Positions 1 through 8,108 of a DNA stretch of 64,000 bases are shown in pieces. Made by a program: the position numbers and the translations under genes. Where the stretch lies: contig CAJUMU010000002.1 of the NCBI GenBank assembly GCA_910587675.1, positions 124,001-188,000 of the forward strand. Direction: 5' to 3'. The DNA is from an uncultured Alistipes sp. (GTDB lineage: Bacteria > Bacteroidota > Bacteroidia > Bacteroidales > Rikenellaceae). The stretch's first letter is position 1. Every line of letters starts with the position of its first letter. Under the pieces are notes generated by a model. That model made no database searches and was not told the DNA's origin. It saw only the letters and a program-made list of their open reading frames with translations.

Positions 1-613
1 GGATGTCGTAAATCCAGTCCTTGTATTTCTTGATGTCTTTCACGATGTCCTCGCCCATACGCACCGAGTGGCCGAGGTCCATGCAGCAGCCGACGCCGAG
101 TTTGGGATCCTTCACCAGCTCCACCACCTTTTGGATGTTGGGGAAAGGCTGGCCGTCGGGACCGTGGGTGTGGATGGCTACCTTGATGCCCGTGTCGGCG
201 ACCTTCGCGATCACATAATCGATGAGTTCGTAGGTCGGCACGCCGATGAACACATCCGAACCGTAACGCTCGGCATAGGCGAACGCGCGGTCCACGTCGG
301 CCTCGTTACGCATGTAGATGGGGCCGAGAATGTAACCCTCGACGCCGTGGGCGGCGCACTTGGCCTTGAAAGCCTCCATCTGCTCCGCGGTGGAGTCGAG
401 CGGGAGCCAGAAATCTTTTACCGACAGATACTTCACACCCATGCTTTGGAGGTACTTCAGAGTTCGGTCGATGTCGAATTTGCGGTAGGTGTAGCCCGCG
501 ACGCCGATTCGGAAATCGTCCGAACCGCGTTTGCCCGTCACCAACTGTGCCTCGGCGGGCATGACGAACGCCAGCAACGAAGCCAATGTCAGAAGACGAA
601 AAAGTCTTTTCAT
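1..613 (-). CDS. Exported sugar phosphate isomerase/epimerase-like TIM-barrel protein (C-terminus beyond window)
   Basis: The minus strand is open from an ATG at 613 to the window edge, giving about 204 residues. The protein starts MKRLFRLLTLASLLAFVMPA, a clear Sec signal peptide. The following part (GVAGYTYRKFDID, then AIHTHGPDG and CMDLGHSVRMGED) matches the xylose isomerase-like AP endonuclease 2 TIM barrel family, whose His, Glu and Asp residues bind a divalent metal. Exported members in Bacteroidetes are usually annotated as sugar phosphate isomerase/epimerase without a proven substrate. The C-terminal metal ligands lie outside the window. Upstream on the minus strand, TAATTTTG (659-652) and TTG (682-680), 20 nt apart, fit a Bacteroides promoter. 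Confidence 0.8.
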   Translation of the reverse strand, partial: MKRLFRLLTLASLLAFVMPAEAQLVTGKRGSDDFRIGVAGYTYRKFDIDRTLKYLQSMGVKYLSVKDFWLPLDSTAEQMEAFKAKCAAHGVEGYILGPIYMRNEADVDRAFAYAERYGSDVFIGVPTYELIDYVIAKVADTGIKVAIHTHGPDGQPFPNIQKVVELVKDPKLGVGCCMDLGHSVRMGEDIVKDIKKYKDWIYDI

Positions 614-651
614 GGATTTTAAGATTAAATTAGTAATAGGTCAATTCACTG

Positions 652-682
652 CAAAATTATGAATAAAACCTCTAAACGGCAA
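652..682 (-). promoter_or_regulatory. Candidate promoter of the isomerase-like gene
   Basis: On the minus strand a -33 TTG (682-680) is followed after 20 nt by TAATTTTG (659-652), close to the Bacteroides -7 consensus TAnnTTTG. It lies about 40 bases before the ATG at 613. Confidence 0.45.
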
Positions 683-711
683 GCGCTTTTCCCCGAAATT
701 CGCCGCTATCG

Positions 712-1914
712 TCAATCCATGTCGTAATGCTTGGCCAGACCTCCGCCCGAGGTTTCGCGATAGAGGCTCGGCAGATTGTGGCCCGTCTCTTTCATGACGT
801 CCACCACCTTGTCGAACTTGACGCGGTGTCGTCCGTCGGAGAGTATGGCGAACGTGGCCGAGTCGATGGCACGCGCCGCCGCCACGGCGTTGCGCTCGAT
901 GCAGGGTATCTGCACCAATCCGCACACGGGGTCGCACGTGAGGCCCAAGTGGTGCTCCAAAGCCATCTCGGCCGCATATTCGATCTGCGCGGGCGTGCCG
1001 CCCATGAGCTGGCACGCGGCAGCGGCAGCCATTGCGCACGCAACGCCTATTTCGCCCTGACAGCCCACCTCGGCTCCCGAGATCGAAGCGTTGGTCTTCA
1101 CCACGTTGCCGAATACGCCAGCGGTGGCGAGCGCGCGGAGGATACGTATGGGGCGGTAGCTGTTGACGTCCGCCAGATGGTAGAGCACCGCGGGCAGCAC
1201 GCCGCACGATCCGCAAGTGGGGGCCGTTACGACCGGTCCGCCCGAGGCGTTCTCCTCGGCGGTGGCCAAGGCATAGGCATAGAGTCGCGAGCGGTTGCTT
1301 ACCGACGGCGCGTACTCTTTGGACTTGACCCAATAGGTGCAGGCCTTGCGTGCGACCTTCAGACCGCCCGGCAGCACGCCGTCGTTGTTGAGCCCGTTGT
1401 CGATGGTGTCGCACATGGCGGTCCAGATATTTTCCAGATATTCCCAAATGTCGGATTTGTCGTAATCCTGCACGTACTCCCAGAAACTCTTACCCTCGCG
1501 CTCGCACCAGTCGAGGATCTCGGCTATGGTGCCGAGAGGGTATACCGTGTTGTCCGACACGTAAGGCGTTTCGGGGTTGGCGATGGTGCCGCCGCCCACG
1601 CTGAATATAGTCCAGCTGTCGATCGTCGCGCCGTCGCGCAAGGCCTCGAACAACATGCCGTTGGTGTGGAAATCGAGCACCACGTCGGGCTTCCACACTA
1701 TTTCGGTCGGCGCGACCTTCTCCAGCACGTCGGTTATCGCCACGTCGGTGAGGTGGCCTCGGCCCGTGGCGGCGAGGGAGCCGTACAACGTCACGCGGAA
1801 CGAATCGACGCGATTCCCGCGCGAGAGGAAACTTTCGGCCGCCTTTTTCGGGCCCATGGTGTGGCTGCTCGACGGACCGTTGCCCGTCTTATATAACTCT
1901 TTAAGCGATTCCAT
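712..1914 (-). CDS. sdaA: L-serine ammonia-lyase, iron-sulfur type, single chain
   Basis: A 400-residue protein that deaminates L-serine to pyruvate and ammonia. It has the single-chain architecture: an N-terminal beta-like domain (GPSSSHTMGPKKAAE, about residues 13-27) and a C-terminal alpha domain. The Fe-S cysteines are visible in PTCGSCG and in CDPVCGLVQIPC near residue 330, the family signature. The start was placed at the ATG at 1914 (MESLKELYKTGNG), because the 45 upstream in-frame residues are Arg-rich and unlike the family. It is transcribed in the same direction as the pyrophosphatase gene, 184 bases downstream of it, and is probably a separate unit. Confidence 0.95.
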   Translation of the reverse strand: MESLKELYKTGNGPSSSHTMGPKKAAESFLSRGNRVDSFRVTLYGSLAATGRGHLTDVAITDVLEKVAPTEIVWKPDVVLDFHTNGMLFEALRDGATIDSWTIFSVGGGTIANPETPYVSDNTVYPLGTIAEILDWCEREGKSFWEYVQDYDKSDIWEYLENIWTAMCDTIDNGLNNDGVLPGGLKVARKACTYWVKSKEYAPSVSNRSRLYAYALATAEENASGGPVVTAPTCGSCGVLPAVLYHLADVNSYRPIRILRALATAGVFGNVVKTNASISGAEVGCQGEIGVACAMAAAAACQLMGGTPAQIEYAAEMALEHHLGLTCDPVCGLVQIPCIERNAVAAARAIDSATFAILSDGRHRVKFDKVVDVMKETGHNLPSLYRETSGGGLAKHYDMD

Positions 1915-2098
1915 AACAGATCGGTTGTATGTTTTTATTTTTATTCGGTTATTCGCAAAAAATGACGGCGGTTCGCCGACAGCGGAGGATGCACGAGCCT
2001 TCGGGCGAGTTGCAGTCCGCCGCGCGGGGTGGCGGCGAACTGCCGACATCTTACGATGTCGAAGTGTCGCTACAAGGTGTTTTTGCGGATAAACATGT

Positions 2099-2785
2099 TT
2101 ACACGTGACGCAAAATCTCTTCCAGTCCCTCGAAGTGGCACTTGTAGTCCTCCAACGAGCGCATTATGACTTCGTAAGCCTCCTGACGTCCGTACGTCGC
2201 CACGATCTCGACGGTCTTTTTGCACTCGCCGTCGTCCGAAGCGGGCATATCCTTATAGGTAAGGAAATAGTGCTTCAGTCGGTCGACGACCACGTGCGGC
2301 AGCTCCGATATGTCGTCGTAACCGTGGTAGGTGGCGTCGTTGCGCAGCACGGCTATGATCTTGTCGTCGGCCTCGTCGCCGTCCAGCATGCGGAATCCGC
2401 CGATGGGCTTCACGCAGGCTATGATGTCGCCGTGCGATATGGTGCGCTCGGTCAGAACGCACACGTCCAGCGGGTCGCCGTCGCCTCGAATGCCCTCGCG
2501 GCAGCATTTGTCCATGCAGAAGCGCGCCACCGAGTCGCCGCAGAAGCTCTGCGGTATGAAGCCGTAGAGCGCGGGCACCACGGTGGAGTATTTCTGCGGG
2601 CGGTCGATGCGGATGTAACCGCTCACCTTGTCGAGCTCGTATTTAACCGTGTCGGTCGGCACCATCTCGATAAAGGCCGTGACCGCCTCGGGCGCGCTGT
2701 CGCCCACCTCCAAGCCGTGCCACGGATGCGATTTGTATCTGAGGCCCATCAGTCGGGCTATCGGATCGTTGATTTTGTTTCCCAT
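2099..2785 (-). CDS. ppa: Inorganic pyrophosphatase, family I
   Basis: A 228-residue soluble pyrophosphatase that hydrolyses PPi to phosphate and so pulls biosynthetic reactions forward in the cytoplasm. The family signature DGDPLDVCV at residues 102-110 supplies the Mg2+-binding aspartates. Other supporting segments are YGFIPQSFCGD (74-84) and a C-terminal helical extension typical of the Bacteroidetes form. On the minus strand TATATTTG (2818-2811) is a good -7 element, but I see no matching -33. Confidence 0.95.
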   Translation of the reverse strand: MGNKINDPIARLMGLRYKSHPWHGLEVGDSAPEAVTAFIEMVPTDTVKYELDKVSGYIRIDRPQKYSTVVPALYGFIPQSFCGDSVARFCMDKCCREGIRGDGDPLDVCVLTERTISHGDIIACVKPIGGFRMLDGDEADDKIIAVLRNDATYHGYDDISELPHVVVDRLKHYFLTYKDMPASDDGECKKTVEIVATYGRQEAYEVIMRSLEDYKCHFEGLEEILRHV

Positions 2786-3068
2786 TGGTTTTCGGTTCTA
2801 TTATTTCTCGCAAATATACTTAAAATTCGCGACAGCCCGTTTCTTGCGATCGGGAAAATTATTATCGTCGGCAGGCGTGGCGGCGTTAAATCTTTCGCGG
2901 AATTGCATATTTCGGGGAATTTTTATAATTTTGTGCCATGCCGTATCTCTGTCGGGAGATATCTAATGATTTTAATGGTTTGCGCATCGGCATTAACTGT
3001 TTGAAATTCTTTGGGAACCTCTGCCGTGACGATATACGTGCGACGACAGGGGGAGCAGAGAGAGTGTC
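2786..3068. other. Divergent intergenic region with leader of the antiterminator fusion
   Basis: This 283-bp gap separates the minus-strand ppa from the polysaccharide cluster. It holds the promoter at 2903-2933 and a leader of about 130 nt. The leader contains two small inverted repeats: TATCTC/GAGATA (2944-2949/2956-2961) and CTCTGC/GCAGAG (3019-3024/3055-3060). Neither is followed by a T-run, so they are not simple terminators. A structured leader is where UpxY proteins normally act, which makes these repeats candidates for the pause or recognition element. That role is inferred. Confidence 0.45.
2903..2933 (+). promoter_or_regulatory. Candidate promoter of the capsule cluster
   Basis: TTG at 2903-2905 and TAATTTTG at 2926-2933 are separated by 20 nt and fit the Bacteroides -33/-7 form. 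The same spacing is seen at both tRNA promoters in this window (19 and 20 nt). Transcription would start near 2940, leaving a leader of about 130 nt before the first ATG. Confidence 0.5.
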
Positions 3069-4565
3069 ATGATGTCTCGCGGATACAACATTTGCCCCTC
3101 TCGTTCGGTGATGATCGACAATACCGCCGACATACTTCAATATTTCGACCGTACGATCGACGAATATTCCAACGAGAATACGCGTCGGCTGTACAGGAAA
3201 TTCTATAATCGGTTCGAAGAGTTTCTCCACGGACGGAGAGTCACTTTCGCGGAGCTTACGCCCGTGCTCGTGGCCGATTTCAGAGAGTTCCTCCAACGCC
3301 CGGGCGGCGGGCTCGCGCCGCGCGCTGCGGCGAACGCTTACAACGACAAGCTGGTGACCTATTTCCAGACCTTGTCCAACAAGGCTTTTCGGGCGGGGGC
3401 TGAGGATTGCGGAGCTTTCGCCGACGTGAGTTCCTACCGCCCCGCGAGGGCGCGCCGAGCAGCGCGGCCGACGCGTAAGACGGTCGGGATCCGCCATCCG
3501 TTCAGGATGATGAAGGCCGTCGTCGCCGCCGATCTTGGAAAGTCGACCCTGCTGTCGCGCGCTCGTGACATGTTCGTGTTGTCGGTATTGTGCGGCGGAG
3601 TCGGCTTCGACGATCTCAAATCGTTGCGCAAAAGTCGTATTCGCGGCGGTTATATCTTTTTTTGCGACGAGGCGGGTGTTCCCCTCACCTCGGCCGTTAC
3701 CCGGATCCTCGGGAAATACGATTCCGCGGAGTCGGAGTTTTGCTTTCCCGACATGCTGGATATGGATACCGACACTTACGTGCGGTGCGTTGATGCGATT
3801 CTGTGCGATCTGGGATTCGGAACCGTCGTCGGACGCGATATCTCGTCGGAGATATGGATGGCTTGCGCGGGTGAGCGCAAATACGACGAGAGCGTGATCG
3901 CGCGGGCGACGCGCGCCTGTTCCGATTCGTGCGACGCCGCGACGTCGCGGGGGAGTGTCGTGCGGGCGTTGAGGGATATTTCGGACTCTATCGACGATTG
4001 CGGCAGATATTGGTTCGCGATTCAGGTATTCCGACGACATAAGTGCGACTCGGTCGCGGCGACGCTGACATCGGGCGGGGCGGGCGATACGGAGACGTAT
4101 GTGCCGATGGAGACCATAGCCGTCAGGAACGGCAAGAAATTGGGTAAAAAGACGGTCGAGCGCATAAAGGGAATAATGTTCGTGAGGACCACTCCCGACG
4201 AGATAGCGCGCGTGGCATCCAAGATACGTGGCGCGGGACGCGTGTTCCGTTTTCCCGGGGCGGCGCGGGCGCAATACGCCAAGATCGGCGAGCGCGAGAT
4301 GCACGACTTCAGGATGCTGTTTGCGGGAATCGACAACGGCGTGGAGGTCGAGGAGCTCGATCGCGGCGGATGGGAGAAGGGCCGCAAGGTCCGCATAACG
4401 GGCGGAATCTGCAAGGGCTACTGCGGCACGATTCTCGATCTGAGCGGCAACGGCCGCGTGATACGTATCCGACTCACGGGCGCCGACGGCGCGGGATTCG
4501 GCAACGCGTTGAACTTCAATTTCAGAGTCGACATTCCCGACTACTGGATCGCCGCGGAGGATTAG
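3069..4565 (+). CDS. Fusion of a catalytically dead tyrosine recombinase with an UpxY/NusG-like transcription antiterminator
   Basis: A single 498-residue frame with two parts. Residues about 20-310 follow a Bacteroidetes tyrosine recombinase from the core-binding domain through the catalytic domain (ARDMFVLSVLCGGVGF, LRKSRIRGG), without the N-terminal arm-binding domain. Aligned by hand with the intact recombinase at 58022-59266, catalytic Arg I is Gly176, the beta-hairpin Lys is missing, Arg II is Ser260, the third-box His is Ala283 and the nucleophile Tyr is Thr292. Residues about 312-420 are a NusG N-terminal domain (RYWFAIQVFRRHK, RIKGIMFVRTTPDE) and about 432-475 a KOW domain (GRKVRITGGICKGYCG), as in UpxY capsule antiterminators. 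The gene lies directly upstream of the polysaccharide genes, where UpxY normally sits, and no UpxZ follows. An internal Met at 3111 is an alternative start. Confidence 0.85.
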   Translation: MMSRGYNICPSRSVMIDNTADILQYFDRTIDEYSNENTRRLYRKFYNRFEEFLHGRRVTFAELTPVLVADFREFLQRPGGGLAPRAAANAYNDKLVTYFQTLSNKAFRAGAEDCGAFADVSSYRPARARRAARPTRKTVGIRHPFRMMKAVVAADLGKSTLLSRARDMFVLSVLCGGVGFDDLKSLRKSRIRGGYIFFCDEAGVPLTSAVTRILGKYDSAESEFCFPDMLDMDTDTYVRCVDAILCDLGFGTVVGRDISSEIWMACAGERKYDESVIARATRACSDSCDAATSRGSVVRALRDISDSIDDCGRYWFAIQVFRRHKCDSVAATLTSGGAGDTETYVPMETIAVRNGKKLGKKTVERIKGIMFVRTTPDEIARVASKIRGAGRVFRFPGAARAQYAKIGEREMHDFRMLFAGIDNGVEVEELDRGGWEKGRKVRITGGICKGYCGTILDLSGNGRVIRIRLTGADGAGFGNALNFNFRVDIPDYWIAAED

Positions 4566-4636
4566 GTGCGGGCTTTTCCGATTTTATTCAGCGTCAAGAG
4601 CCGTGATCGACCTCGGGATTAAACAGATTGTTTTCC

Positions 4637-5971
4637 ATGTTGAGTAATTTGCTTTCCACACAAGATAGGACGAAACGAGCAGTCCAGAATATAGGAATAT
4701 CGTTGTTTATCAAAGGCGGTTCGATATTGATATCGTTTTTGTTGATTCCGCTTACGTTGGACTATCTCAACCCGTATGAATACGGGATATGGCTTACACT
4801 GAACTCCGTGTTGTCGTGGGTATATCTGTTCGACATCGGATTGGGAAACGGATTGAGGAATCGATTGGCCGAAGCGTTGGCGAAAGGAGATAACGCGTTG
4901 GGCAAAATATATGTCAGCACGACATATTTTTGCATGACAGTTATAATCTCCATTATATATTTACTGTTCCTTGTCGCGCAGAATTGGCTCGATTGGTATG
5001 AAATACTCAACGTGGAGGCCGATAAGGTCGAACGGCTCAATTTTCTGGTGACGGTATTGTTCGGCTTTTTTTGTTTGAGCTTCGTGTTCCGGCTGCTCGG
5101 CAATGTATTCATGGCGAAACAACTCTCTGCCGCCAACGACGCTGTGGCATTCGCGGGCAACTTGCTTTCGTTGCTCGTTATATGTGCGTGCACCAAGTTG
5201 TTTCCCTCATCTCTTATGTTGGTGGGATGCGTTTTGGCCGGTTCTCCGTTGATAGTGTTCATCATCGCAACGCCTTTCGCATATTCCGTATATAAATCCA
5301 TCGCGCCGAGCTTCGGATATGTCAGATTCGATTATTTCCGTCCGCTGCTTTCTTTGGGGGTGAAATTCATGATTATTCAGGTCGCCGTTCTGGTCCTTTA
5401 TATGAGCTCCAACCTGATTATATCGCATCTGTTCGGTCCGCAGGAGGTTACGCCCTACAATATCGCATTCAAACTGTTTTCCGCGGTTTCGATGGGGTTC
5501 ACTATTATCATAACCCCTTTTTGGTCGGCGATAACCGATGCTTATACCAAACGCGAATATTCTTGGATCGAAAAGACCGTGAGACGTATATGCCTCATTT
5601 GGTTATTGCTGTTTGCCGGTACGTGCGTCCTTTTGGTATTGTCGCCTTGGGTTTACCGCGTGTGGATCGGCGATAAAGTGGAGATCCCGTTCGCCTTGTC
5701 GGCGTTGTGCGCGTTGTATGCGAGTTTAATCAATTGGAATAACATATGGGCATACACCATCAACGGAACGGGCAAATTATTCGTTTCGCTGATTTTATCC
5801 GTGGTTCAGGCGATCGTGTATATTCCTCTTGCCATAATATTGGGTAAATATATAGGCGTGACAGGCATAGTCGTCAGCCTGTGTATTTCCATGTTCATAA
5901 GCTCTGTGGTAGCTCCCGTTCAAACTCGCAAACTCTTGATCGGGTCGGCGAAGGGGATTTGGAACAAATAG
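4637..5971 (+). CDS. Polysaccharide repeat-unit flippase, Wzx/PST type
   Basis: A 444-residue integral membrane protein with about 12-14 hydrophobic segments and the N-terminal pattern of the MATE/PST superfamily (NIGISLFIKGGSILISFLLIPLTLDYL, written here only as its position at residues 18-44). It should flip undecaprenyl-linked repeat units across the inner membrane for Wzy polymerisation. The ATG at 4637 is preferred; a TTG three codons upstream is also in frame. It is the first gene after the antiterminator fusion (71-bp gap) and begins a run of same-strand genes. Base composition is lower in GC than the flanking housekeeping genes, usual for such clusters. Confidence 0.85.
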   Translation: MLSNLLSTQDRTKRAVQNIGISLFIKGGSILISFLLIPLTLDYLNPYEYGIWLTLNSVLSWVYLFDIGLGNGLRNRLAEALAKGDNALGKIYVSTTYFCMTVIISIIYLLFLVAQNWLDWYEILNVEADKVERLNFLVTVLFGFFCLSFVFRLLGNVFMAKQLSAANDAVAFAGNLLSLLVICACTKLFPSSLMLVGCVLAGSPLIVFIIATPFAYSVYKSIAPSFGYVRFDYFRPLLSLGVKFMIIQVAVLVLYMSSNLIISHLFGPQEVTPYNIAFKLFSAVSMGFTIIITPFWSAITDAYTKREYSWIEKTVRRICLIWLLLFAGTCVLLVLSPWVYRVWIGDKVEIPFALSALCALYASLINWNNIWAYTINGTGKLFVSLILSVVQAIVYIPLAIILGKYIGVTGIVVSLCISMFISSVVAPVQTRKLLIGSAKGIWNK

Positions 5972-5977
5972 CAGGAA

Positions 5978-7007
5978 ATGATGAAGACGAGATTGGCGTG
6001 GGGCGATCAATTGAAATGTTTCGCCATGTTTTTGGTGTTGTGGGGCCATGCCATACAGCATTTGTCGCCGGCAGCGTATAGCGAAAATCCGATGTACATA
6101 TTCATCTATTCGTTCCATATGCCTTTGTTTATGATGGTTTCGGGATTTTTCGCCGGTTCGGTTATCGATAGAGAATGGCGCGACACGTTCGGAAAGAAAT
6201 TCGTCCAGTTGATATTGCCAACGATAATACCATTCGTAATATTCTGTTTTTTAATAAAATATAGGGGGGGGGGATTTGTTCGGATTCCATTTTGACAGTT
6301 ACATGCGGCTTTTTCTCGCAAGTCTGTGGTTCTTGAAATCCTCATTCGTGTGCATATTGATTTATGGCGGAGTCGCAGCGATGAAAAGGTGGTATTTCGC
6401 GATGTTGACGACATCTTTGATTATTTGTATTCTGATACCTTCGTCGTTTCTGAACTTGAATGTCATGTATCCGAGTTTTATTGTCGGAACGTTAATTTCG
6501 AATGAGTTCGAGTTTTTCAAAAGGCGCATCGATACGGTTCTGGTCGCATCGTGGATATCGTTTTTGATTTTAGTGATCGCGAAACCTCGGATAGCCGATG
6601 ACATAGTGCCCATTTCGATGTGTGATCCGTTGAACAATAACGCAATCGATGTCGTGCTGCATTTTTCGGGCATATTTTGGAATATGATGACGGGAATTGC
6701 TGGAGCCGTGGCGGTTATGGCGACTTTTGTCAAGGCTGAAAACAGATTGTCGTCGTCAGGCAGGTTCGGACGCATTCTTTCGGAATACGGCAAGACGACA
6801 TTGGGCGTTTATATAATTCAGACTTTTTTACTCGAGATATTGTTGCGCGAGAGCGTGAATTTCGATATGGTCGACAACCGTCTGTTCACATTCGTTTTAG
6901 CTCCGGCTATATCGCTGGCAGTGTTCGTCGTATGCGTGTGGATAGCAAACCTCGTGCGTCTTAATCGATTTACGGCGTTGATATTTCTCGGCGAAAAAAA
7001 GAAATAA
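5978..7007 (+). CDS. Phase-variable membrane acyltransferase (Acyltransferase 3 family), OFF in this sequence
   Basis: Two overlapping frames form one gene. The first (from ATG 5978, MKTRLAWGDQLKCFAMFLVLWGHA from the second Met) has the family start with the WGH motif. It runs into a stop at 6293 just after ten Gs at 6264-6273. The second frame continues the same multi-pass membrane protein to 7007. Removing one G (G9) joins them into a 342-residue protein, the normal length for polysaccharide O-acyltransferases of this family. These enzymes move an acetyl or other acyl group onto a sugar at the inner membrane. As read, the product is truncated at about 105 residues. A sequencing error in the tract is the main alternative. 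Confidence 0.8.
6264..6273 (+). repeat. Homopolymeric G10 tract in acyltransferase gene
   Basis: Ten consecutive Gs inside the acyltransferase coding region. With 10 Gs the frame shifts to a stop 20 bases later. With 9 or 12 the full protein is read. This is a typical slipped-strand switch site. Confidence 0.85.
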
Positions 7008-7022
7008 TCTAAATTATCGATA

Positions 7023-8105
7023 ATGAAAATACTTTATGACCACCAGATTTTCGGTTCGCAAAAATTCGGTGGAATTTCAAGATACTTTGTCGAACTCATG
7101 TCTCGGCTCCCCGCCGATATCGGTTTCAGCAACTCGATTACCGTTACCGACAATGTTTATATAAAGTCGGCGGGGAAAAGCGTGTCGAAAGGAATTGCTT
7201 TACCCGAGTTCAGAGGAAAAGGCCGAATCGTTAATCCGTTGAACAAATTGGTGTCGCAGTATTGTCTGTCCAAGGGGAAGTACGATCTTTTTCATCCCAC
7301 GTATTACAATCCTTATTTCTTGAAGAATCTTCGTAGACCCTACGTTATTACGGTGTACGATATGATTCACGAGAAATTCAGCGATATGTTCAGGCCGAAC
7401 GATCCGACAGCCGATTTCAAAAGAGAGACCATAATGAAAGCCGATAAGGTGATAGCTATCAGCCGCCATACGAAAAAGGACCTGATGGAGCTATACGGTT
7501 TGCCCGATGAAAAGATCGTAGTGATTCATTTGGGGCACAGCGTCGTCAACGACGAAACCGCTTCGGTCGACGGTCTTCCCGAAAAGTTCATTCTGTTCGT
7601 AGGACAGAGAGGCGGGTATAAGAACTTCAAGCGTTTCTTGACGGCATTTTCGGTTGTGAACGGCAAGTATCCCGAGATAAAATTGGTTTGTACAGGCGCG
7701 GGTTTTAAGGCCGACGAGCAAGATTTGATCCGCTCGCTCGGAGTTGAAAAATCGGTGTCGCGATATTTCGTGACCGATACTCAACTCACTTATTTATATC
7801 AGCAAGCGATGTGTTTCGTCTATCCGTCGTTATACGAGGGGTTCGGAATTCCGATACTCGAAGCGTTTGCGGCGGGATGTCCTTTGGTCTTGAGCGACAC
7901 GAGTTGTTTCCCCGAAATAGCCCGTGAAGGCGGTTTGTATTTCGATCCGTACGAAGTAGACAGCATGGCCGATTCCTTGACGAAGATTATCGAAGACTCC
8001 GATCTGAGAAAAGAGATGGTGGCCAGAGGCGCCGAAGTTTTGAAGAATTATTCTTGGGACAGAATGGCTGTTGAAACTGCCGACGTATATAAAAGCATCA
8101 TTTAG
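7023..8105 (+). CDS. Glycosyltransferase family 4 (GT-B fold)
   Basis: A 360-residue cytoplasmic glycosyltransferase. The N-terminal half has the acceptor-side start (GGISRYFVELMSRLP). The C-terminal half carries the GT4 donor-binding pattern: FVGQRGGYKNFKRFL near residue 193, then PSLYEGFGIPILEAFAAG near 270, with the two Glu residues of the EX7E motif. It should add one sugar to the lipid-linked repeat unit using a nucleotide sugar. It is 15 bases downstream of the acyltransferase and 3 bases upstream of the reductase, so it is part of the same transcript. Donor and acceptor cannot be read from the sequence. Confidence 0.85.
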   Translation: MKILYDHQIFGSQKFGGISRYFVELMSRLPADIGFSNSITVTDNVYIKSAGKSVSKGIALPEFRGKGRIVNPLNKLVSQYCLSKGKYDLFHPTYYNPYFLKNLRRPYVITVYDMIHEKFSDMFRPNDPTADFKRETIMKADKVIAISRHTKKDLMELYGLPDEKIVVIHLGHSVVNDETASVDGLPEKFILFVGQRGGYKNFKRFLTAFSVVNGKYPEIKLVCTGAGFKADEQDLIRSLGVEKSVSRYFVTDTQLTYLYQQAMCFVYPSLYEGFGIPILEAFAAGCPLVLSDTSCFPEIAREGGLYFDPYEVDSMADSLTKIIEDSDLRKEMVARGAEVLKNYSWDRMAVETADVYKSII

Positions 8106-8108
8106 TTT

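Noticed and set aside
2044..2061. CGACATC/GATGTCG hairpin as a terminator after the pyrophosphatase gene
   Set aside because: It has no T-run on the relevant strand and a short stem, so it cannot be called a terminator with confidence.
2886..4304. A 472-codon minus-strand frame opposite the antiterminator fusion
   Set aside because: It has no recognisable domain and a composition typical of shadow frames, while the plus strand shows clear recombinase and NusG signatures.
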